The position numbers and the translations under genes were made by a program. DNA of 64,000 bases from Leguminivora glycinivorella (lineage: Eukaryota > Arthropoda > Insecta > Lepidoptera > Tortricidae): assembly GCF_023078275.1 (NCBI RefSeq), contig NC_062996.1:4650001-4714000 (forward strand), in the 5' to 3' direction. Each line of letters begins with the position of its first letter. Within the stretch, counting starts at the first letter, position 1. This document shows, one piece after another, positions 34,201 to 46,200 of the stretch. A model generated the notes under the pieces. It was given only the letters and a program-made list of their open reading frames with translations, made no database searches and was not told the DNA's origin.

Positions 34201-37200
34201 ACCTGTGTGTGACTTTAAATATTTCAATGTACTTTACATTTATTTTGTAAATTTCACGCAGATAAATCGTTATAATTTACAATCTGACAGGAAATTTTGA
34301 CGGCCATCTCGATTTGAGCTTGACCGCGTTGCCATAGCAACGGGCAGTACAACAGAAACTTCAATAAGAAAATGCTTTGTCTTATATTTTTTTCCTGTGT
34401 TTTCCTCTCAAATTTGCTCAAATGTGATGAAAAACATAGTGTGTAACTCAGGAAGTAAAGACATTGTAAACTCGTGTCTATAACTCTCTCCAGCCTGCGG
34501 CTGTCGCGAGTTATTAACATTCGTCGACAAAATCCCCCTTACCTCCCTTGTTGCACAATATACTATTATTAGCCTGGTCCACACTGATCGAGCAGCCTCG
34601 TGAGGCATTGCGTTTACAATCACGTTTGAATTTGCTCGATAAGATCAAAGATTTATATAACTCCGTATAGACAGATAAAGTCTAAGAAAAAAACGTAGCT
34701 CAGTTCCATACAGAAAAAGGTACGGTGGCCTAGATGGCATTACACCTTTGGGGTACGCTCAGCTAGATGGCGCTAATATTAATATTTGACATTTTAAAAC
34801 ATATCAAGCTAAGAATATGGGCCAAATTGTCAAAACTGAGGTTCAAAATTTTTAAGTCTGTGTCAAGAGATGGCAGTCTATTCACTGTGATTACACATTT
34901 TACTTCGACAGTAACTCTTTATAATACTCGATCCTCTTTGATAAGATGGTGACCAAAATAGTTTGCAACACCAAGAACGATTAATACTGGACTGGCAAAA
35001 CCCATACAAAAGCGTAAGCGTAGAAATATATGGGCCTTTTAGGCTTAAAACTAAATGGCGCCGTTCGTAGCTTGGAAGTGGCCATAATCATATCTTCCCA
35101 AAATATTTTTGCGTGTTTTTATTTTTTATAAGAACACTAGCCCATAGTGGATACCCCCCTCCCAACTGAGGGGGGACTGAAATCTTCTCGAGGCTGAGGC
35201 GTAGGGTTAGAGCCGGCGTAGCTTTATTTGACGTGCATATGCGCATTCTAATATGCCTACTTGAAAAATAAATATTTGATTTTCATTTTCATAGTATTTT
35301 CCCGCGGCTTCGCTCGGGTAGTAATCTATTTTCCCGTACAAACTTTGGACCCCCATTTCACCCCCTTAGGAGGTGAATTTTGAAAAATCCTTTCTTAGTG
35401 CTCCTCTACACCTTTTAAGGAACTTACGTGCCAAATTTAGAATCTCTAGGACCCGCGGTTTCGGCTATGCGTTGATACGTCAGTCAGTCAGTTTCTTCTT
35501 TTATATACTTAAAAAAAAATAACATATTTCTTTATTTTAAAATAATGCTATCACGTCAATACACATTTTGAAAAAAAAAAAATATGTTTGTATCATCAGT
35601 GTGGTGACGGGTTAAGAATTTCACCACCCCCTTTCTTCCCGTGGGTGTTGTAGAAGTCGACTATATATGGGTTAAATTGTGGCGTAGACGAGAGGCTGGC
35701 AACCTGTCACTGCAATGTCACAATTTGGATTTCTTTCAACCCCCTTTTGCCAAGAGTGGCAATGAAACTTAGTAGTTCATGTGCTCTGCCTACATCTTTA
35801 TGGGATACAGGCGTGAATCCATGTATCTATGTATTATGTATCATCAGTGTAGTTATTATAGTATTTAATAGATGGCGCTAAAAATCGAGGTACGATTCTT
35901 AGTATGAAGTATTTAAATCCTAAATAAATCCTTGGCCATACTGTTTTTAATTTTTATGTTCTCTAACCATATAGCGAAGTACTACAGTTCATAGAGCCAC
36001 TATTATGTTTATTTTTCTACACCCGAACTGTTATTCGTCATTTGGGTGAATCAACTTTTTCTTGCTTTTTGCAAGAATTACCCTTACTTATTATTAGGTC
36101 TACTTTTGTGATTTTTAACCTTACCATCGTGAATAAAGATCCTTATTTCACGTATACCAATTACGGAAAAATTTAAAAACGATTCATTTTTAATTAAAAC
36201 AATATGTGACCCAGTGGAAGAGACACTTTTTTCATACAAAAGTGAGGGACAGCTATGTCCACTGGGTCACTGCTCGAAACAAAGTTACAAAATAGGAAAT
36301 CCTATAATTACATGTTGTGTTGCGTAGCTAGTATATTTGTCTTTAAGAGGGCTTTCGTGTTAAAAATAGTGAAATCGCAACCGAGCGCTCGATCATACTG
36401 TGTGTGGTATCAAATTAAAGGGCTTTGCGAGTAGTTTATAAATATATATCACATTATAGGAGTTTTTCTACTTGGTCTAACAAAATATGAGAAAATGTCC
36501 AAAAGTGGTAATAATTGTACCGGTGAAGGCTCGTTTTCAAAAAATTGGCAAAAATCAATAATAGCAATTTATAATCACTAAGGTATAACAGCAATTTAAG
36601 TAAACATTGCAGATTAATTTAGTGCAAAACTTACTTCGATGTGATGTAGATTTTCAATGAAATTGTCACTTAATTTTAGGTAATTTCTGAAAAAAAATGA
36701 ATTCGCCTTAGGCTAGTTTACTCTTTTTCAAAAACTTAAAATAAAAATCTAGTCTGAAATGATTGTGGTACAGGATATACGAATTATAAATTTACCCGTT
36801 TTAATATTCAAAATTGTCCAAATTTTACAAATAAGATCGACTGATTCAGCTCTATACGTGCGTTTTTCTAAACGTGCATTAGAGAAAAATTCATAATTAA
36901 TTTAGTGAGTTAGTTTTCAAAAATCCAGTCTTATAAAAATCAAGATAATAAGATGCTCTAACTGGAACTTGAATTAAATAAATCTATTGGATAACGGAAA
37001 GTGTAGTATTTCACCGACTAAAACTATCAATTTTACATTCTTTTGACGTTTTTTTTGAAAGCACATTTACAAAGTCGTGCATAGATCTTTAAAACCCTAC
37101 ATAAAAGTCTATTCCCTAAAGCCAGCATCCGCCGTCTTTCCGCGCATGCGCGCAATAACGAAAAAATTGAAAACGCATTGTTTGGCTCTATAACCATGGC

Positions 37201-40200
37201 AACGCATTGTTATAACGATACTGCGCACGTGCGCGGGATGGCTTTGGGCAGCTACGCTGGGAAACCGTGAATTTCACGAAATGTATTCTAGAGAACTATT
37301 GAAAGCTAATGCATGGTCGTAGAAAAAGTATTGTACTGAGTCAAAAAATACTCGTGGCGTCTTTTGGCTTCGCCTCAAATTGTTACACCACTCGTCTTTT
37401 TTGACCTCCTTTAAACGCCTGTTGCCAAAAATACTATTATTACAGACTTTATTTAGGGACTTTCAAAATGGCGGCGTCTTGGAAGCATAGATTTAGAATT
37501 ATTAAACTAGATTGTTTAGTTAGGTCAAAAAGTGTGTCCACATGAGAGGTAATTGTTTGGGCTGGTGTCCCTCTCGCACTTGCTGACAATATCAACATTA
37601 TTCATTGACGTCATCACTGTCATAAATTGGGGATACCAGTCAATTTTCAAAGTTACTACTAAATCTACTAACACCCAATTGAAAGTATTTTTTAATTATA
37701 CAAATCTTTGATTTACTGGCATCAAAATAATTACATTATAATTATTTTCAAATTTTTTGAAATACATCGAAACCCTAGTTTGAATATAACATTAAAATAA
37801 AATAAGAAGTTATAAAGTCAGGTAATATACAGATAAAAATACTACTAATATGGGAACCTCATTAACACTGGCAACACGTGCGAGAGGGACACCAGTCCAA
37901 ACAATGCCCTCTCATGTGGACCGTTTTCGCTAGTCTGATACGATCGACTTTCTGTTTCAGTAAATAAGGTTTAATTTCGTATGGCCAAAAATGTGATTGA
38001 GCTGTCCCCTGTAAAGGTCTTTGCTTGGAAGTACCCAAGGTTTTAATAGTCTAGATATAAACTTTGACTGAAACAATAATTACCTCCGGACTGGGTTCAT
38101 GAGCGGGCGAATCTTCATCGTAAGTTAAGGACGCATCATCAGCAGGTATTGACAGCTGTTCCACTTCTATTTGTTCCGTTGACGATGAAGATAACCCGTT
38201 GGGGGATGGTATGTAGGTGTCTGAAAACAATTTATACATACATACAACATACATACAATCACGCCTGTATCCCATAAAGGGGTAGGCAGAGCACATGAAA
38301 TTACTAAAGCTTCAGGGCCACTCTTGGCAAATAAGGGGTTAAAAGAAAACGAAACTGTGGCATTGCAGTGACAGGTTGCCAGCCTCTCGCCTACACCACA
38401 ATTTAACCCATATCCCATAGTCGCCTTCTACGACACCCACGGGAAGAAAGGGGGTGGTGAAATTCTTAACCCGTCACCACACAGGAAAACAACACACAAG
38501 GAACAATTTATACATATAGATAAAAATTCTCAGGAATATGCAACAATATAAGTGCTAGGCTGGTTTTAGTGTCACGCCACAGTATAATAAAGAGTACTAT
38601 CTGACAGTTACCGCCTGTCAAAAACGCGAACAGTCGACTTGTCATATCTCACTCATACAAGCATGGTACGCGTTTACCTACACGAGCTTAGAATGTGTGT
38701 TAGGAACGCGTCTCTTTCATACATTTGATCACCAGTGTGCCGAGGGTGTCGTAGAAGTCAACAGCGGGACCAGCGGGACATGGGTTCCATTGTAGTGTGG
38801 CCGATAGGCTGGCAAACTCTCCTATCACAATTTCGTTTTATTTTAACCCTTTAAAATTTCAAAGAGTGGCACTGAAACTTACAGTTTCGTGTGCTCAGCC
38901 GACCCCGTCTGGGAATAAAGGTGTGAGTTTATGTATTCATGTATAAGAGATGAGGAATTCGAAGGGGAGGAAGAGGAAGAGAAGTAGCCTATGTCACTCT
39001 CCATCCCTTCAATTATCTCCACTTAAAATCACGTCAATTGGTCGCTCCGTTTAGCCGTGAAAGACGGACAAACAAACAGACGCACATTTTAACTATAAAA
39101 CTCCCGTGAGACTCATACATATTTAAAAATATTATAAGCGGGTTACTCACGTATTAAGTCGATATAGTCGAGTATGCGTCGCGCTCTCGACATGTAAAGG
39201 CGGGGTCGCTACTCTTGACAAAGGTCCTCGAAATTGGACCGAAACATGTCGAACGCTATATCGACTTAATACGTGAGTAACCCGCTTAAAATATTTTTAA
39301 ATATAGACGCACATTTTCCCATTTATAATATTAGTATGGATGTACCTCTCTGATACGCGGGCCCGGGTTCTGGCGAGGCGGTGGGCACATGACCGTTTGC
39401 TATCTTTGTCTTCTTGCCCAGTATAATAAAGAGTACTATCGTTCCTTTACCTGCAAAGATATTAATACTGTCAAAAACACGAACAGTCGACATATCATAT
39501 TTCACTCATACAAGCATAGTACGCGTTCACCTACACGAGCTAAGACTGTGTGCTAGGAATGCGCCTCTTTCAATATATTTGATCGCCAGTGTCCGAGGTG
39601 TGATATTATGCTACTCAAAGCACATCAGTGGGAGTTGTGGAAATAAAGGGGAGAGGCCTTTGCCCAGCAGTGGAACACTAAACATGGACTAATGTGCATG
39701 CTTGCATAATTTCAATAGCATTTTGCATAAAACCAGCGTGAATAAGGGCAATAACAGGCAAAAAGTTGATTCACCCATATACGAATAGCTCGCCCGAAAC
39801 AATTTGCTCGGCAAGATGGCGAACCACAGAAAAATATTTCAAAAATATTTTATCAAAAATTTTAATACAAGTCTGTCTAAGGGTCGGTTGCACCAAACCA
39901 TCTGTCACAGTTAAAGCCTTCGTAAAATTTTATTGTATGGGAAGATCCATAGACGACCGGTCTGGCGCAGTCGGTAGTGACCCTGCCTGGTACGCCGCGG
40001 TCCCGGGTTTGAATCCCGGTAAGGGCATTTATTTGTGTGATGAGCACAGATATTTGTCCCTGAGTCATGGATGTTTTCTATGTATATAAGTATTTATAAA
40101 TTATATACATCGTTGTCTGAGTACCCACAACACAAGCCTTCTTGAGCTTACCGTGGGCCTCAGTCAATCTATGTAAGAATGTCCTATAATATTAATAATA

Positions 40201-43200
40201 TTAATAGACGTCTACTGCATGACGATGTGTCTGTCAAATGTGATTGTTGCAACTGACCCTGTGCGTTTTCACATTATCCGATCCGATATCGGATGTCGGA
40301 CCGATATCCCATACATTACAGGCGCCATCTTGGATTTTTTCTATTGAAATCCTTCCGACATCCGATATCGGATCGGATAATGTGAAAACGGCCTAAGTTG
40401 GGTAATAGCTAATAGCTCACCTTTCCTGTGTGCTCTTAGAGGCACATCGCTGTCAGAAGAGTCTGGATGCTGGAGCCTTGCTTGTGCTAAAGCTGCCAAT
40501 GGCTCTGATGAGGAACTGTCTGAGTTCAGTTCAAGGTCGGGCCGGTCGGGCGAAGGCGGTTGGGAGACGATGTCGCCGTTCATACTTTCTGTAAATAAGA
40601 ATAAGAATATCAAAAATATGAAAAAGTTATTGAGAAACTTATTGAAATGGTTACATTTATGCATACCAATATTGCGTATTATAAAATCTGTAAATATTAT
40701 GTTTGTATGTATTATGTTGTTATGTTTTCTATGTATATAAGTATGTATTTATCTATTTGAGTATGTATATCGTCGCTTAACACTCATAGTACAAGCTTTG
40801 CTTAGTTTGGGGCTAAGTTGATCTGTGTGAGGTGTCTCCAATATTTATTATTTATTTTTATTATGTAACCCATGACAATGCATGACCGTGACAAAGATTT
40901 ATTCAAATTTGTCACGTAAAGTGGCCGTCAATGGAACTTCTAAACAATGTAAAAAAACCGGCCAAGAGCGTGTCGGGCCACGCTCAGTGTAGGGTTCCGT
41001 AGTTTTCCGTGTTTTTCTCAAAAACTACTGAACCTATCGAGTTCAAAACAATTTTCCTAAAAAGTCTTTGTAAAGTTCTACTTTTGTGATTTTTTTCATA
41101 TTTTTTAAACCTATGGTTCAAAAGTTAGAGGGGGGGGACGCACTTTTTTTTCCTTTAGAAGCGATTATTTCCGAAAATATAAATATTATCAAAAAACGAT
41201 CTTAGTAAACCCTTATTGATTTTTAAATACCTATCCAACAATATATCACACGTTGGGGTTGGAATGAAAAAAGAGATGTGACATTCTTGTATAAATTGTT
41301 AAATAATATAATAGATTCTCAGCAACTTGTAGGAAAAATATCATTTCGTTGTCCTAGCTCTCGAACTAGATCGACTAAGCTGTTTTGTATTCCTTTTAGT
41401 CGTAAAAGATATGTTCAAAATAAATTCCTAATAAGAGCGTGCAATATTTATAACAATAAATATTCATCTCTGGATATCTTTCATTTAAAGTTCCGGCAAT
41501 TTGTTACTGCAATGAAAGCATCAGCTAAATGATGACATTACATCTCCTTTAAATGTATACAATAAATAGATAGGATCCTTCATTTGGTTAATGTCAAACT
41601 AGTGTAAGTTATTCTAGAATTAGCAGTTATAGCGCACAAACTACTTAATACTGGTTTGTAATTCATTGTTTAATTTCATTGTTTAGTACTATTTCTTTTC
41701 TACTTTTTTGTTTACATCCTTATGTTACATTTATGTAATGTAAACTTAAAGATACCTAATCGCATGTTTGTCTCTCAGAGCAAAATTGTATGTACTAACT
41801 TTCAGTGGAAACTGTTTTGGCTAATGTGTTAACATATCGTTGTAAACTATAAGAAATTATGTATGCTGTTTGTTTCCCTAATCAATAAAATAAAAAAAAT
41901 AAAATAAAATAAAATAAATAAAAAAATATCAGCCCCCACTTTACATGTAGGGGGGGTACCCTAATAAAACATTTTTTTCCATTTTTTATTTTTGCACTTT
42001 GTTGGCGTGATTGATATACATATTGGTACTAAATTTCAGCTTTCTAGTGCAAACGGTTACTGAGATTATCCGCGGACGGACGGACGGACGGACGGACAGA
42101 CAGACATGGCGAAACTATAAGGGTTCCTAGTTGACTACGGAACCCTAAAAACCGCCATTGGGCATTTCTATTTAAACTTGTACCATGACTCATTTGAGAA
42201 GTTGAAAATAAAATTGGCATTATTTGGTATTTTGTCGTGTTATTCTGTTAGAAAATATATTCTAGTTTACGAAACACTGAAGAGAATCGCAATATTTTTA
42301 GGATAAACTAGTTAAAATGAATTTTTATTATGATGGGAGAGGTTTTTTGTGGTCCGTTTGGTTACAAATGTTTTTTAGTGTAGGAAATAAAAGACATACT
42401 TGAACCAAAGGTTTTAATGTTTAATAGATATAATTCGTATTTAACAAAGTAAAAACAATCATCATTTAATAATACTAATGAAACTTTTTTTATAAAACCG
42501 TATTTTAGGTGGTTTGGTTACGGCATGGTCCCAAACCGTACCTTATTTTTAGTTTTATTAAGTAACTACGGGCATTATTGACATATAATGAATAACAATC
42601 AATAGAATTAACGAAACTTGTAATTATTAGCATTAAAACATAAGATTTATAGCTTCTATACTTTAATTAAACAATAAAAAACACTTTTTTAACAAGGGGA
42701 CAATTTCCAAATGGACACCTATGTAACTTAACGGACAAAGTAAGGACGAGATCACAATAAGCAAACATTTCACTCAAATGCTTATGCTCAGTAAAAAACA
42801 CAGTACGTCTACGTACTTGAAATATCAGAACTTATAATATCAATACTTATTAAAAATATATATCACTATTATAATGGCTTTTTATGAAATATACCTAATA
42901 TCTAATCTCACTTTGGGTAGAGTTTAGTTCTACTAAACATCTGTGGTATCAAATGCGTATTAATCACAGTTAGAAATAATAATATTAAAATTAATATTTC
43001 TTATCAAAATGAATTTAAGTAATAGTATATTTTAGTCTTAACTCTCTTAGTAAGTAGAAAACACATTAAACGGAGTATTTTCTTAAGTAATGGGAAATAT
43101 CTTCTATTTAGTAACAAAAATTATCTTATTATTATATAAGGTCATATTTTGTGTCCATGAAATCTGCAAACTAGTATGAATATTACCAAAAAAATAAGCA

Positions 43201-46200
43201 TGGACAAAGTCACGGCAAAAAACTAGCTATTCTCAATGTGCACGCAACTTTACCGTGTCAGTTTGGTTACATTTGACTGTCCGGCAATATGTTACGCTGC
43301 AAATTGTTTCCAAACGGACGTAACGATTTGTCTAGACCAGAATTAAATCGATTGAAAATAATACAAAACTAACAGCAATATTTAACTTATTTACTTGAGA
43401 AATAACTGTATGAGGCATTGATTCATTTAACATCAACAGTTCTTTACTTACCTAACAGTTTAGTTACGTAAAAATTAGAACAAAACGGACCAAACATAGT
43501 GGTAAACTTACCTGTCACATGCCAGCACTCCTTGTCGGTCGCGGTTTGGCTGTTTTATTAACCAAAGTGAAGTTAGACAAGGTTTGTCTATGGTCACAGG
43601 TTTGCCAGGATTAAAATAAACCTTAAATGTTGGTAAAAAATATTTCGCTACTTAGTTAAAACTGCGTAACCAAACGGACGATCTCGAAACTGGACATTTC
43701 GAGGGGACAACGTTTTTATCGACATTATACCCTGTTACTGTTGATTTTAAAGTTCTTTTTCGTCAAAAATACGTTTTCTACTACTTAAACTATGGTAGAA
43801 ATGCTTACTTAATGTTACTATCATAGAAAAAAATTGTGTAAAAGTCCAACAAAACTTCGAATCGTGGAAGGGGACAGTACTACAGCCACATTTTACCATA
43901 TTTTAAAACTTAATTGTAAGTATAAAAAATTGATTTATTATGCATTTTACTTGATAAATGATACGTCTACTTAATATATTTCAATAAAAACCAACATTTA
44001 GCCAGTTAAAACTTCAATCTTAAGAGTAAATCGTAAAAAATGTAAGGGGACATGCGAAAACTCGGGGGTACAACTTTAAATAGAAATGCCCCATTTTGAA
44101 ATAGTCTCTGAATGATGAATTTCTTAGTGATGCGAAAATACTCGCGCACACGCAGAAAGAGTCCACACTCGCGTTCGAGGCATCGGCATGCGTACATGCC
44201 AAGAAAAGCAGTTAACGAGTAAAATAATATTGAAACCGTCAGTACCGTCATATTTTTTTATTTTTTTACCTACCTAAATAATGATGGTTGGTACAAAGAG
44301 TATGGAATTACTACGTGGTTGGTATAGGGCGTGAGTTGGGTAGTGTGTAGCTGGCTTTACAATATCGGCAACTTTAGTCCCATCCCTATCCATCATAGAC
44401 AGTTGTAGAACTTAAAAGAAACAAAAACGTCATTTTGCTTCGTCATAATAACCTAACTTTTAAACCATTGTACCTGTATGTGACTCGATACGTTTGCGGC
44501 GTGCGTGGCGCGTGACGCGCGTAGCGGAGCCAGAGGCGGACGCGGAAACGGTAGCGGGCACGTGGGCTTCCCATAGCGCGGTGAACAGTGCTGACAGGCG
44601 GACTGCATTGAGTAGATCTATAATGTCATAGGCAACAGTACCTGCATGTGACTCGATGCGTTTGCATCGAGCGTGGCGCGTGACGCGAGTAGCGGAGCCA
44701 GAGGCGGAGGCGGAAGCGGTAGCGGGCACGTGAGCTTCCCATAGCGCGGTGAACAGTGCTGACAGGCGGACTGTCATTAAGTAGATCTATAATGTCATAG
44801 GCAACAGTACCTGCATGTGACTCGATGCGTTTGCATCGAGCGTGGCGCGTGACGCGAGTAGCGGAGCCAGAGGCGGAGGCGGAAGCGGTAGCGGGCACGT
44901 GAGCTTCCCATAGCGCGGTGAACAGTGCCGACAGGCGGACTGTCATTGAGTAGATCTGCACAATAAATAGTTAATTAATAATGTTTTATTTTATCACCAG
45001 AAAATGTTTTGCAATATTAGACATTTTGCGTCAGCATTAAATACGCTTTCGACTAATTTATACAACTGCAACTAAAGCATAATTACAACGTTTGTTCAGA
45101 AGATGATCTTGTGATTGTGATCTGAGGAGCCAGCAAGTCTCGAAATATTCATAAAATGTGACAAAAAAGGGTACAGCCTTTTACAGCTAGCAATCTCGAA
45201 AAAAGTTACAGTAAAAATACTCTATGCTGAAGAGACTAGATCAAAATCCATGTATACATAAATGCGTACACAAAAATTCATATATAAATACTTTGACGAC
45301 CGGTCTGGCTCAGTCGGTAGTGACCCTGCCTGCTAAGCCGCGGTCCTGGGTTCGAATCCCGGTAAGGGCATTTATTTGTGTGATGAGCACAGATATTTGT
45401 TCCTGAGACATGGATGTTTTCTATGTATATAAGTATGTATTTATCTATTTAAGTATTGTATAATTATCGTCGCTTAGCACCCATAGTACAAGCTTTGCTT
45501 AGTTTGGGGCTAAGTTGATCTGTGTAAGGTGTCCCCAATATTTATATATTTATATTTATATTATACTTAAACAAAATAAAGCAGGTAAGTACAAAAAGTC
45601 ATGCAAGCAAAGCCAAAAAGGCAAGCAACGTGCGTGACAGAATAGTGCTGACTATCACAAATACACAGGGTATGTCAAACATTAATAATAGCGGCCGCCG
45701 TTGCAAACTAATATGACACCATACAACTTAGCACCGGTTGCACCAAACCGTCTGTCACCGTTGAAGCGTTCGTTAAATTTTATTGTATGGGAAGTTCCAT
45801 AGACGTCTGCTGCGTGACGATGATGTGTCTGTCAAATGTGGTTGATGCAACTGGCCCTTAATATGGAAAAGCAGTCGTGCACGTAGCTAACCTTTACAGT
45901 CAGCAACAGAATCAGCGAAGGAACACAAGTCAAATTATCTTCACAACATATTTTTGACCACGGTGTTTTCGGTCAAAGGAAATAGTAAATCCGATGTACT
46001 TAGTATAGGATATGTTTAGGAAACTCAACGATAGAGGACGTGAAAACCAATTATATTGAGATGGACGTGTGGAGTGACCAGAATTGATCGGATCAGCAGG
46101 GCAATCATGGTCGCGCGGTCGCATTTACAAATAGTGCGATAGGGACGGCCTGTGGCCCGTTTCTCGAAAGGTACAAGACTTGTATTACAAGTGCGCGAAC

